Source: Acidobacteriaceae bacterium
Lineage (GTDB): Bacteria; Acidobacteriota; Terriglobia; Terriglobales; Acidobacteriaceae
DNA length: 32,650 nucleotides
Reading direction: 5' to 3'
Assembly (NCBI GenBank): GCA_025355505.1
Contig: JANXZM010000087.1
Span: forward strand, 1-32,650
A program made the position numbers and the translations under genes. Shown here in pieces: positions 1-7,721 of the stretch; positions within the stretch are counted from its first letter, which is position 1, and each line of letters begins with the position of its first letter. The notes beneath the pieces were generated by a model, which did no database searches, was not told the origin of the DNA, and saw only the letters and a program-made list of their open reading frames with translations.

Positions 1-1
1 C

Positions 2-91
2 TGGCGGAGAGAGTGGGATTCGAACCCACGTTAGGGTTTCCCCTAAACACGCTTTCCAAGCGTGCGCCTTCAGCCACTCGGCCATCTCTCC
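2..91 (-). tRNA. tRNA-Ser (anticodon GGA)
   Basis: Read on the minus strand this folds as a class II tRNA. The acceptor 5' arm GGAGAGA pairs with TCTCTCC near the 3' end, followed by discriminator G and an encoded CCA. The anticodon stem CACGC/GCGTG encloses loop TTGGAAA, giving anticodon GGA, which reads UCC and UCU serine codons. A long variable arm (TTTAGGGGAAACCCTAA) and a T-arm with GGTTCGAATCC follow, as expected for serine tRNA. Without CCA the gene is 5-91. Confidence 0.97.
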
Positions 92-249
92 GGCGCCGTG
101 CGAAGCGGTTGTTTTGATTCTAACAGCGCTGCGGTCTGGCCGCGAACTGCAGCTCCCTCCCCTTCGGCTTCACTCAGGGTCGGGATCACCACTGAAAAGG
201 TTCGGGACAACAGCTGCAAGCACCCATTGCTGTTGCCGGCCAGATGCTG
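92..249. other. Spacer between tRNA-Ser and bfr; partial repeat word
   Basis: No gene is supported. Around 158-183 the words 'cccttcggcttcactcaggg' form an inverted pair (ccct...aggg) and resemble the TCATCCTGAGCGAAGCGAAGG repeat family found at 29.5 and 32.3 kb. The short open frames here show no protein-like composition. Confidence 0.5.
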
Positions 250-732
250 TTAGCTTTCCTCGGCTTTGTGCAACTGCTGCGCCAGGTAATTCTCGTAGGT
301 CATCTCTTTAATCGCATGCAGTTGGCCTTCGAGCCAGTCGATGTGGTGTTCTTCGTCTTTCAGTATCTTCTCCATCAGTTCGCGCGAACCGTTGTCGCCA
401 GCGGCCACGCTCGCCTTGATGCCGTCGTTCAGGCGTTTCACCGCCGTGTATTCGAGCTCCAGATCGTTCTCCAGTTGCTGCTTCACGCTGTGCCCGACAT
501 TGATCTTGAAATAGTCGGTCATGTTGGGAGCGCCATCCAGGTACAGGATGCGTTCCATCAGAATCTCCGCATGCTGCATTTCCTCGATGGATTCCTTGCG
601 GATTTGCTTGGCCATACGCTCATAGCCCCAGTTTTCGCACATCTCGGCGTGCAGAAAGTACTGGTTGATGGCGGTAAGCTCGGCTTTGAGCACTTCGTTC
701 AGAATGGCAATGACTTTTGCGTCACCTTTCAT
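250..732 (-). CDS. bfr: Bacterioferritin
   Basis: A 160-residue cytoplasmic iron-storage protein of the bacterioferritin family, which forms a 24-subunit shell with heme between subunit pairs. The sequence aligns end to end with E. coli Bfr and begins with the family start MKGD. The ferroxidase ligands are all present: Glu18, Glu51, His54, Glu94, Glu127 and His130. The heme-ligating Met52 is also present (motif EEMQHAE). These features make it Bfr rather than a non-heme ferritin or Dps. The ATG at 732 has a strong ribosome site (AGGAGAGG) a few bases upstream. It is probably its own transcription unit: the next gene upstream ends about 105 bases away, and that spacer carries GAGAACT-type repeat words (about 784-815). 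No bacterioferritin-associated ferredoxin is adjacent. Confidence 0.96.
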   Translation of the reverse strand: MKGDAKVIAILNEVLKAELTAINQYFLHAEMCENWGYERMAKQIRKESIEEMQHAEILMERILYLDGAPNMTDYFKINVGHSVKQQLENDLELEYTAVKRLNDGIKASVAAGDNGSRELMEKILKDEEHHIDWLEGQLHAIKEMTYENYLAQQLHKAEES

Positions 733-837
733 GGTTGCCTCTCCTGGGATGGGAACAGTTCTCCGCGAAAAAGCTCAACAGTCCTCACTGAGAACTGCGA
801 ACTCTCTGCGACAGAGAATTGTACTAGAAGAAAACAA

Positions 838-1650
838 TCAGGAGTGGGTTCCGGCAGCAGCGGCCGCGGCATTGTGGGTTTCCGGCGCCGCCGGAGCGTG
901 GCCGTTGGTTGGCTGAACTGGTTGTGCCGGTTTGGCCTGGCCCACGCCTTCAACCACGCGGTGACTCAGGCAGTACAGCGCGAGTTCCAGCCGGTCGGCT
1001 ACTCCGAGCTTGTCGTAGACCTTGCGCAGATAATTCTTGACCACCTGCTCGGTGGTGCCAACTCGTAGGGCAATCTCTTTGTTCTTCATCCCCTGGGTGA
1101 CGCAGGAGACGATCAGGGACTCTTTGGGGGTGAGCGATACTTTGGGACGCGACCCGGTCGGACGCAAGCCTTGCGTGCGATAGGCATTCATAACCCACGC
1201 CACGGCTGAGCTTTCTAGCCAAGGCTCGCCCTGGGCGACTTTCCGCACGCATTCCACCAGCATTTCGGGCTCAACTTCTCGCGAAACGATGGCGTGCGCG
1301 CCTTGCCGGAATAAATCCAGCGTCATCTCCTGGTTGGGTTCCTGCAGCACCACAACCAAACGGCAGTTCGGACTTTGCCGGAGAAGATCGGAAACAGCGT
1401 CGGCTGGATTCGGTGCCAGAGCCGCTTCCAAAATCACAATATCGGCGGAAAATTTTTGAATGGCGGCAACCGTCTGCTCCAGGCTCTCCGCTTGGCCGAC
1501 AACTCGTATGTCGTCCTCAAGCGCAAAGACCTTGCGCAGCCCCACACGGAAAATGGCCTGGCTATCCGCCACAATCACGCGAATCGTGCCTTTACCGTCC
1601 TCAGGCTGAATACTGCCGCCTGGCTCGATGCTGACCGAAGTGCTGCCCAT
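838..1650 (-). CDS. LuxR-family regulator with degenerate receiver domain
   Basis: A 270-residue transcription factor with a receiver-like domain at about 22-140 and a GerE/LuxR helix-turn-helix at about 171-227 (SLTPKESLIVSCVTQGMKNK, then the recognition-helix region). The acidic entry of the receiver reads ADSQ, but the phospho-acceptor site is altered: where NarL-like proteins have LLDLNMP this has ILEAALAP, so Asp is replaced by Ala76 (or Glu75, depending on alignment). The usual Ser/Thr-Lys pair reads VSRE (Lys to Arg124). Phosphorylation control is therefore doubtful; it may be constitutive or respond to another input. A low-complexity Ala/Pro tail closes the protein. The ATG at 1650 has AGAGG upstream. 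No histidine kinase is adjacent, so the target genes cannot be named. Confidence 0.9.
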   Translation of the reverse strand: MGSTSVSIEPGGSIQPEDGKGTIRVIVADSQAIFRVGLRKVFALEDDIRVVGQAESLEQTVAAIQKFSADIVILEAALAPNPADAVSDLLRQSPNCRLVVVLQEPNQEMTLDLFRQGAHAIVSREVEPEMLVECVRKVAQGEPWLESSAVAWVMNAYRTQGLRPTGSRPKVSLTPKESLIVSCVTQGMKNKEIALRVGTTEQVVKNYLRKVYDKLGVADRLELALYCLSHRVVEGVGQAKPAQPVQPTNGHAPAAPETHNAAAAAAGTHS

Positions 1651-1720
1651 CCGTCCTCTTTTCGCGTACTACCTGTCGCCCTGCCAGCGCGGCTGAACTT
1701 GCCCGGTCGAACTGCCCAAA

Positions 1721-2158
1721 CTACCCGCGCTCAAAACGGTACTCGTCAATCACCACGCCGACTCCACGCCGGCCACCATCGGCAAAACTGCGTACTACTC
1801 GTCCGCGACAGTCAACTTGAACATCGGCTTCCGCGCCCACCACATCGGCGGGAAGAGAAATCGTAAAATCTACTGCCGAACCTACGGGCACATCGGCATC
1901 CATGCGGAACAGCACACCGTTGGCGGAAATGTTCTCGGTCTCGACCGTCTTACCCCCGACTCCAAGCCCCGTAACTCCTGATAGGTTGACTGCCGACCTC
2001 AACGCCACCGGCAGTTTGATGGGAAAGCGCGGCGCGCCTTGCACGTCCGTATAACCCCTTCGATTCTTGCTCACTTCAGCGGTTCCCTTGGCGGCTTCAG
2101 ACACGTTTGCGACGACCTTCCTTACCCGTTGCTGCCGTGCACCACTCCTGTTGAGCAT
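1721..2158 (-). CDS. PilZ-domain protein
   Basis: A small cytoplasmic protein of about 145 residues with one PilZ domain in its C-terminal two thirds. PilZ domains commonly bind cyclic di-GMP through an N-terminal RxxxR and a following (D/N)xSxxG. Here the second motif is clear (ENISANGV), while the first is weakened: APRFPIKLPV gives Arg...Lys rather than Arg...Arg, so c-di-GMP binding may be reduced or lost. The N-terminal 40 residues are basic and low in complexity. An ATG at 2158 is chosen; an in-frame GTG at 2164 would add two residues, and neither has a convincing ribosome site. It lies 70 bases upstream of the degenerate LuxR regulator in the same direction, so co-transcription is possible. 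Confidence 0.82.
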   Translation of the reverse strand: MLNRSGARQQRVRKVVANVSEAAKGTAEVSKNRRGYTDVQGAPRFPIKLPVALRSAVNLSGVTGLGVGGKTVETENISANGVLFRMDADVPVGSAVDFTISLPADVVGAEADVQVDCRGRVVRSFADGGRRGVGVVIDEYRFERG

Positions 2159-2164
2159 GTGCAC

Positions 2165-2412
2165 ATTTCAGGGCGAGATTACACCCCAGCATCGGCTATG
2201 CAAAGTTACGGAGGTCATGGAACAATTGCGGCGAAGTGCCGCTGGTACAGGGACTTAGGGACATGCCTAAGACTCTGTGAGCGCCATCACTGCCGGAGCA
2301 GCATCTAGGGAAAGTCTGCTTAAGTCCCCGGGTACCTCCGTGCACCCCTGTGTACCCTGTGGTTCAGGGTCTTCGTTGGCACTGAATCAGAGTTTCCCTG
2401 AGTGCTCAATGC
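2165..2412. other. Intergenic region upstream of the PilZ gene, holding a 93-bp repeat
   Basis: No gene is supported here. The region separates the start of the minus-strand PilZ gene from the stop of the minus-strand tldE gene. Its right part, 2308-2400, is the first copy of a structured interspersed repeat described separately. The left part (2165-2306) presumably contains the PilZ promoter, but no convincing -35/-10 pair can be named. Confidence 0.5.
2308..2400. repeat. 93-bp interspersed element, copy 1
   Basis: Ninety-two of 93 bases are identical to 9073-9165, in the same orientation; the only mismatch is c at 2319 versus a at 9084. The ends are imperfect inverted repeats of about 20 bases: gggaaagtctg(c/a)ttaagtcc against the complement of the right end, gggaaactctgattcagtgcc. 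Inside are two further potential hairpins, gggtac...gtaccc and ccctg-tggtt-caggg, so the unit could fold as a three-way junction. It encodes no protein. It resembles a MITE or REP-type element. It lies 12 bases beyond the tldE stop, where a transcript-end hairpin would sit. Confidence 0.85.
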
Positions 2413-3813
2413 TCAGAATTTCGTCGCCTCAGTGAAATTAAACTCCCGCACCTTCATCGCCGGCACCACCATGTCGAACGATTCCTCTCCGCTGGCGCGG
2501 ACCGGGACGCTCATGGCTTCGACATTCGACAACATCGAGATCAGGCTTTGGTTAAAACGGAAATTTCGCAGTCCGCACTGCACCTTGCCGTTCTCCACCA
2601 GGAACGTCCCGTCGCGGGTCATGCCGGTCACGATCTTCTCGTAGGGATCCACTTCGCGGATGTACCACAGGCGCGTAACCAGCACGCCACGCTCGGTGGA
2701 AGCGATCATTTCCTGAACGCTTCGCGGCTTCTCCGGCGCGCCGAAAACAATGTTCATCGGCATCTCTCCCACTTCGTTCGGCAAGGGAAATCCGTGCCCG
2801 GTGGGTTCGATGGAACCCACCTTGGCCGCATGCTCCGAATTCTTCATCTTCTGTGCCGTGGCGCGCGCATACACCACGCGCTTGACCACGCCGCTCTCCA
2901 CCAATTGCACACGCTGGCGCCGCATTCCCTCGCCATCGAACGGCGAACCTGCTTGCAGTGCGTGCGCAACGTCATCGCAGATGCTGATGTTCTCTCCAAA
3001 CAGTTGGGTGCCGATGCGGTCATTGAGAAACGATCGCTGGTCTAGAATCGCCACGCCGCTGTAGTCCCAGAACATGAAGCCCACAATGTCGAGGACAGCG
3101 GCTGGTTCCAGAATTACTGTGTACTTCCCCGGCGCAATCTCCCGCGGATGGGCCGACTCCATCGCCTTTTGCGCAGCAGTTTCCGCCAATCGCGCGGCGT
3201 CCAGGTTACTCGCGTCGGGGGAGTTCAGTTTCTGCCAGCCGGAAGAATCGTCGGCCAGCATGGTGATGGAAACTTCCGCCAACGTCTGCCGATACCAATT
3301 CGCCAGGCCGCGCGAGTTGAAGATTCCTTCCTCGGATTCCGAGTTCGAGTAGATGCCCGCCGTCGTCAGCTTATGTCGGTTGGCAACGGCCACGATACTC
3401 TTGACCACCTCGGCGCGATCGCCGGGCGTGATGCCTGCGGTCTCGCTGAAAAAACGTGTAGCGCGGACACTCTTGTCCGCGAACCGGTCCCCTGAATCCG
3501 CTTCTTCTCCAGTCGGCATCGGCAACAAGTCCGGATCGGGCGCCTGCACTCTCGCTAGACTCTCCGAAGCGGCCACGGCGCGCTGCAAACTCTCGTCGTC
3601 AAACTGATTGCTGGTGGCTCGCGCCGTCCGCCCCGCAAAATTCGTGCGGATCGAAACCATGGAGTTCTCTTCCTCCACATTTTGATGAATCGCGTTGTTG
3701 GCAAACCGGGTCAAGGCGAAGCGGGAGCCGGTGAAGATGGCTTCGACTTCGTCGCTGGACGAGAAGCGGCGAATTCGGTCGAAGATGTCGGCGGATTGTT
3801 CTTTGGTCAACAT
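2413..3813 (-). CDS. tldE: TldD/PmbA family protein, TldE-like subunit
   Basis: A 466-residue cytoplasmic partner of TldD. In E. coli TldD and TldE (PmbA) form a heterodimeric metalloprotease that degrades unfolded peptides and matures microcins; TldE lacks the metal site, and no HExxxH motif is seen here. The N-terminal domain (about 1-190) and the C-terminal beta-rich domain are both present, with recognisable blocks such as EEGIFNSRGLANWY and GEMPMNIVFG. The open frame extends upstream to a GTG at 3873, but that codon lies inside an interspersed repeat, so ATG 3813 (MLTKEQSADIF) is preferred. A palindromic repeat word at 3458-3481 is translated in frame as residues about 111-119. The gene follows tldD after about 100 bases. 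Confidence 0.92.
   Translation of the reverse strand: MLTKEQSADIFDRIRRFSSSDEVEAIFTGSRFALTRFANNAIHQNVEEENSMVSIRTNFAGRTARATSNQFDDESLQRAVAASESLARVQAPDPDLLPMPTGEEADSGDRFADKSVRATRFFSETAGITPGDRAEVVKSIVAVANRHKLTTAGIYSNSESEEGIFNSRGLANWYRQTLAEVSITMLADDSSGWQKLNSPDASNLDAARLAETAAQKAMESAHPREIAPGKYTVILEPAAVLDIVGFMFWDYSGVAILDQRSFLNDRIGTQLFGENISICDDVAHALQAGSPFDGEGMRRQRVQLVESGVVKRVVYARATAQKMKNSEHAAKVGSIEPTGHGFPLPNEVGEMPMNIVFGAPEKPRSVQEMIASTERGVLVTRLWYIREVDPYEKIVTGMTRDGTFLVENGKVQCGLRNFRFNQSLISMLSNVEAMSVPVRASGEESFDMVVPAMKVREFNFTEATKF
3458..3481. repeat. Palindromic repeat word embedded in tldE
   Basis: cgcggaca (3462-3469) and tgtccgcg (3474-3481) form a perfect 8-bp stem with loop ctct, preceded by leader tgtagcg. 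The same type of leader precedes a different palindrome inside rarA (12309-12331), and a close variant precedes 8408-8426. The word is read in frame within tldE without breaking it. Confidence 0.75.
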
Positions 3814-3856
3814 TGTTTCTAGATTCGCTGTTTCTCTATTGTTGCCGGAAAAAAAC

Positions 3857-3913
3857 TTAACCACAGCGGCCACTGAGGATCACGTGGTCCCCAGTGTCCT
3901 CTGTGGTGAACTA
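3857..3913. repeat. CTCTGTGGTGAA-type interspersed repeat between tldD and tldE
   Basis: The region holds the words 'ccacagcggccactgagga' and 'gtcctctgtggtgaa' in inverted relation (ccacag...ctgtgg), with an inner cacgtg palindrome. The same closing word ctctgtggtgaa recurs at 11611-11622, and relatives occur near 15296 and 25675. It covers the tldD stop and the upstream in-frame GTG of tldE, so it is probably intergenic. Confidence 0.65.
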
Positions 3914-5377
3914 GCTTCCCTGGTACGCCGTGCCCACCCGAATATTCCGGAACCGCGCCGGACTCGCTCCATGTCCGGTACCTACGACCTGCTGCGGCTG
4001 GCCCTTGCCGCAATTCGGAGTTCCCCACAGCGTCCACTCATCGCGCGAGCAAATCGCGTCCATGGAATTCCAAAACTCCGTCGTGATCCCCGAGTAAGAA
4101 GGATTCTTCAGCATTCGCACCCGCTTGCCGTTCTTAATCTCCCACGCGATCTCGCATCCAAATTGAAAGTTGTAGCGTTTGTCGTCAATCGACCAGGACT
4201 TATTCGTCTCCATGTAGATGCCCCGGTCGGTCGCGGCAATGAGCTGTTCCAAACTTAGTGGTTGCTCTCCGGGCAGGATGCTGACGTTGGTCATGCGAAT
4301 CATGGGCAGGCGGTTCCAACCTTCGGCGCGCAGCGTTCCGCCGGATCGCGTGGCGCCGATGGTGTGGGCGGTTTCGCGCGAACTCAGATATCCGGTGAAG
4401 CGCCCCTTGGTGATGATCGGCGTGGACTGCGCCGCCACACCTTCGTCGTCGTAGGCGAAGGTCCCGAGGCCCGGCCCGTGTTCCTGCCGGGCATCGGCCA
4501 CGACGTTGACCAGCTCGCTGCCGTAGCGCAAATTTCCCAGCTTTTCCAGAGTAAGGAACGATGTGCCCGCAAAATTCGCTTCCATTCCAAGCACGCGGTC
4601 CAGTTCAATCGGATGCCCGATGGATTCGTGAATCTGCAAGCCCAGCTGCGATCCATCCAGAATAATTGTGGCCACGCCCCCCGGACATTGCTCGGCATCA
4701 TGCAACGCGACCGCCTCTTCCGCTACCCGCCGCGCATTCTCCACCAATTTCATTTCGGCGATCTGTTCGTAGCCGCGGTTCTGCCACTGCCCGCCAAACG
4801 AGTTCGGATAAGACCGCTTCTGAATCTCGGAACCGGCGAACGCATACGCCGTATATCCTGCCCCAGTCGAATATTTTGTCTGATGGATGTCAGCGCCCTC
4901 GGAAGAAAGAAACCACGATTCCTCCCGCTGGAAGTTCATGCCGGTTTCGGCGAGCGTGACACCAGCGACGGCGCGCATCTCCCCGTCTACCTTTAGCAAC
5001 AGATCGAGATTCTGCGCCACCGACGTTGTGAACGGATCGACCTTGTATGGTGTCGTCCACTCCGCCACCGCCGCCGGCTCCGGAGCCAATCGAACGTCTT
5101 CCCGCTTCACCCGCGCCGAGGCCTTCGCAATTTCCACCGCCCGCGCCGCCGCTCCTTCGACCGAGGCACGGCTCAAGTCTGCGGACGCGGCAAAACCCCA
5201 GGCGCCGTCGGCAATCACGCGCACGCCGATGCCCAGCGACTCCGACTCCGACGCATGTCCGACGCGCCCCTGCTTGGTGGACAACGAGCGCCCGCGGATC
5301 GCGACCACACGCGCGTCCGCATAGGTCACGCCGCGCACGGATGCAGCGTCCAAAGCCAGATGGGCAGCAGTCTTCAT
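3911..5377 (-). CDS. tldD: TldD metalloprotease subunit
   Basis: A 488-residue protein of the TldD family, the catalytic subunit of the TldD/TldE protease of the cytoplasm. The family metal motif HExxxH is intact as HESIGH at residues 250-255, followed by the conserved ELDRVLGMEANFAGTSF block. A conserved Cys in the C-terminal domain (FQFGCE, Cys408) corresponds to the third metal ligand described for the E. coli enzyme. Length is typical of the family. The ATG at 5377 gives the expected N-terminus; the ribosome site is weak. It sits between mrdA (53 bases upstream) and tldE in one orientation, so the pair is probably co-transcribed. Its natural substrate here is unknown; no microcin-like peptide gene is visible nearby. 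Confidence 0.95.
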   Translation of the reverse strand: MKTAAHLALDAASVRGVTYADARVVAIRGRSLSTKQGRVGHASESESLGIGVRVIADGAWGFAASADLSRASVEGAAARAVEIAKASARVKREDVRLAPEPAAVAEWTTPYKVDPFTTSVAQNLDLLLKVDGEMRAVAGVTLAETGMNFQREESWFLSSEGADIHQTKYSTGAGYTAYAFAGSEIQKRSYPNSFGGQWQNRGYEQIAEMKLVENARRVAEEAVALHDAEQCPGGVATIILDGSQLGLQIHESIGHPIELDRVLGMEANFAGTSFLTLEKLGNLRYGSELVNVVADARQEHGPGLGTFAYDDEGVAAQSTPIITKGRFTGYLSSRETAHTIGATRSGGTLRAEGWNRLPMIRMTNVSILPGEQPLSLEQLIAATDRGIYMETNKSWSIDDKRYNFQFGCEIAWEIKNGKRVRMLKNPSYSGITTEFWNSMDAICSRDEWTLWGTPNCGKGQPQQVVGTGHGASPARFRNIRVGTAYQGS

Positions 5378-5430
5378 TCTTGATTTAACGTATCACGAGA
5401 AGCAATCCGCTAGCAGTTGTCAGCTTTCAG

Positions 5431-7413
5431 TCAGTGCATGCCGGGCGCGGCCATCGCCAGCGGAGCCTTCTTGCGCGCTACGTCGATGAGGAATCGGCCG
5501 CCCTGCAGATGGTCTTCACTCGTAGTCGTGCCGTTTTCGTTCGTGCCCTCTGCCCCGCGGGGATCGCTCCACAGGCTGCCCACTTCCACCTTGCCCGATC
5601 CCGCCGCCATCTTCGTGGGTTGGCGCCTCTGCTTATCGACGTAGGCCTTGATCACCTGGGTCGCCAATCGCGCCGCCAGTTTGCCGTGCTCGCCGCCTTC
5701 GAACAGCACACACACAATAATGTCCGGATTGCGCCGGGGTGTGAATCCCACAAACCACCCGTTCTGAGCGAAATCCTGGTTCTTCTGGTGCTTCGCGCGC
5801 AGCGCCAGCGAGACGATCTGCGCCGACCCAGTCTTGCCCGCGATGTCGATTCCGGGAATGTGCGCGGAGGGAGCCGTGCCTTCCGGCAACAGGACTCTAC
5901 CCATCGCATCGGTGATCGTGTTCCATCCCGCCGGGTCAATCGGAATGCTTTTTACTTCCGTATAGTGCGTGGTCTCTACGTACCCTTGCGGCAGGTTCGT
6001 CGGATTGATCACGTGCGGGACAACCATGCGGCCATCCATCGAAATAGCGCCGACCGCGCGCATCAGTTGCACCGGAGTGATTGCCACCGCGCCCTGGCCG
6101 ATGCCGACCGAAATCGTTTCTCCGGCAAACCACTTCTGCTTGAAGTTGCGGATCTTCCATTCTTCCGAGGGCATCACCCCGCTGACTTCGTTGGGCAGGT
6201 CGATACCGGTCTTCTGCCCCAATCCAAAGGCGGTCGCGTATTTTGCGATGCGATCGATGCCAAGTTTTTCCGCCAGCGTGTAAAAAAATACATCGCAGGA
6301 CTGGTAGATCGCTTTGGTGAGCTCGACCGCTCCGTGCCCGCTTTTCACCCAGCATCCGAAACGCCGGCCATAGAAAGTGGCGCCCCCGTTGCAGTGAATA
6401 TTCAGGGTCTGGGCAATCCCTTCCTGCCACCCGGCCGTCGCCATAATAATCTTGAACGTGGAACCGGGCGCCAGCTGAGCCTGAATCGCTTTGTTCAGCA
6501 GCGGCTTGTCGGGATCGTTGATCAGCTTGTTCCACTCCTCGCGTGAAATCTTCACCGCAAAATCGTTGGGATCGAAAGTCGGGCGGCTCACCATGGCCAG
6601 AATTTCGCCGTTGTGCGGATCCATCGCCACGATGGCCCCGTTCTTCCCCTCGATCGCCTGCTCCGCCGCAATCTGCAAATCCAGGTCCAGGGTCAGTTTC
6701 AATTGCTTGCCGGGCTCCGCTGGAGTTTCATCCAGACGGCTGACTTCCCGCCCGCGGCTATTCACGATCGCGCGCCTTGATCCGTTTTTGCCCATCAGGA
6801 TGCTGTTGTATTGTTTCTCGACTCCACTGACGCCGACCACGTCGCCCGGCGTATAGAGTTCGAACTGCGGCTGGTTCAGCATCTCCTCGGTAACTTCGCC
6901 GACGTAGCCGACAAGGTGCGCCATGAAGCCGTTCCGCGGATACAGACGCCGGTGCGCCATGATCGTTTCGAGTTCTGGAAGCTCGTTCTTGTGCGCCTCG
7001 ATAAACGCCAGTTCGTCGGGGGTGATGTCTTCCTTCAGGAAAATCGGCTGGTATTGCGGCATCGAGGAGAAACGCCGGATGCGCTGCCGCACTTCATCGG
7101 GATTCAAGTGCAGTCCCTTGGCAATGGTGTCCGCGTCCGCGTTCAGATCGCGCGAAGAATCGCGCAGCAGGAGCGCGGAAAACGACGGGTAGTTGTCGAC
7201 AATCATGCGCCCTTCGCGATCCAGAATTTTCCCGCGGGGCGCCAGAATCGGCACATTGCGCACACGGTTCTTCTCCGCCAGCAAAGCGTATTCGTCGCTC
7301 CGCATCACCTGCAGCCGCCACAGTCCGTACGCCAAAAGCAAAAAAATAAACAGCACAACGTACTGCACGGCGGTAAGCCGGAGGGCGGAAACTTTCTCTT
7401 CGCGGCCGAACAT
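5431..7413 (-). CDS. mrdA: Penicillin-binding protein 2 (peptidoglycan D,D-transpeptidase)
   Basis: A 660-residue class B penicillin-binding protein that cross-links peptidoglycan during cell elongation. It has one N-terminal membrane anchor (about residues 16-33), a dimerisation/pedestal region, and a periplasmic transpeptidase domain. Numbering from the TTG one codon upstream, the catalytic motifs are SxxK as STFK (Ser319), SCD at 373-375 in the SxN position (E. coli PBP2 also has Asp there), and KTGS at 528-531. The blocks VGVSGVEKQYN and MDPHNGEILAMVSRPTFDPN are typical of PBP2. The ATG at 7413 is preferred because GAGG lies 4 bases upstream. The usual neighbours mreBCD and rodA are absent. 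The last 55 residues form a disordered, poorly conserved tail. Confidence 0.96.
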   Translation of the reverse strand: MFGREEKVSALRLTAVQYVVLFIFLLLAYGLWRLQVMRSDEYALLAEKNRVRNVPILAPRGKILDREGRMIVDNYPSFSALLLRDSSRDLNADADTIAKGLHLNPDEVRQRIRRFSSMPQYQPIFLKEDITPDELAFIEAHKNELPELETIMAHRRLYPRNGFMAHLVGYVGEVTEEMLNQPQFELYTPGDVVGVSGVEKQYNSILMGKNGSRRAIVNSRGREVSRLDETPAEPGKQLKLTLDLDLQIAAEQAIEGKNGAIVAMDPHNGEILAMVSRPTFDPNDFAVKISREEWNKLINDPDKPLLNKAIQAQLAPGSTFKIIMATAGWQEGIAQTLNIHCNGGATFYGRRFGCWVKSGHGAVELTKAIYQSCDVFFYTLAEKLGIDRIAKYATAFGLGQKTGIDLPNEVSGVMPSEEWKIRNFKQKWFAGETISVGIGQGAVAITPVQLMRAVGAISMDGRMVVPHVINPTNLPQGYVETTHYTEVKSIPIDPAGWNTITDAMGRVLLPEGTAPSAHIPGIDIAGKTGSAQIVSLALRAKHQKNQDFAQNGWFVGFTPRRNPDIIVCVLFEGGEHGKLAARLATQVIKAYVDKQRRQPTKMAAGSGKVEVGSLWSDPRGAEGTNENGTTTSEDHLQGGRFLIDVARKKAPLAMAAPGMH

Positions 7414-7721
7414 CAATCCTCAGTTCTTGCCAGCAGACATAGGCTCCCCAGCCTGAATCGAAATCGGTGATTGCGGCGGCCGGGAAAGCTGCTGGAAAAG
7501 ATGACTCTATTCTATCCTGCCGCCCGTGTTGCCCGAAATATTGAACCGGAAACGAAAGTTTTCTACTCCTAATGATCGTAGTTCCGGCGGAATTGCGGCT
7601 ATCACCTCCAGCATCAACCCAACCGGTGGGTCATGTACGAACGCGAATTGAACCTGGCGCCACCTTCAGGCAACATTACCCGCAGGACTTGCGTCTTACT
7701 TACTTCGGGCCAGGGAATTGA
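7414..7721. other. Divergent intergenic region between mrdA and the cyclase-fold gene
   Basis: About 300 bases with no supportable gene. It separates the start of mrdA on the minus strand from the plus-strand cyclase-like gene, so it should hold both promoters. The right half is less GC-rich than the surrounding genes, but no clear -35/-10 pair or operator is visible. The short minus-strand frame at 7614-7805 overlaps the next gene and lacks protein-like character. Confidence 0.45.

Noticed and set aside
3814-3873. N-terminal extension of tldE from GTG 3873
   Set aside because: The upstream GTG lies in an interspersed repeat between tldD and tldE, and the family-like N-terminus begins at ATG 3813.
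5434-6546. 370-codon plus-strand frame within mrdA
   Set aside because: Antisense shadow of a gene with intact STFK, SCD and KTGS motifs; composition is Arg/His-rich and no domain is visible.
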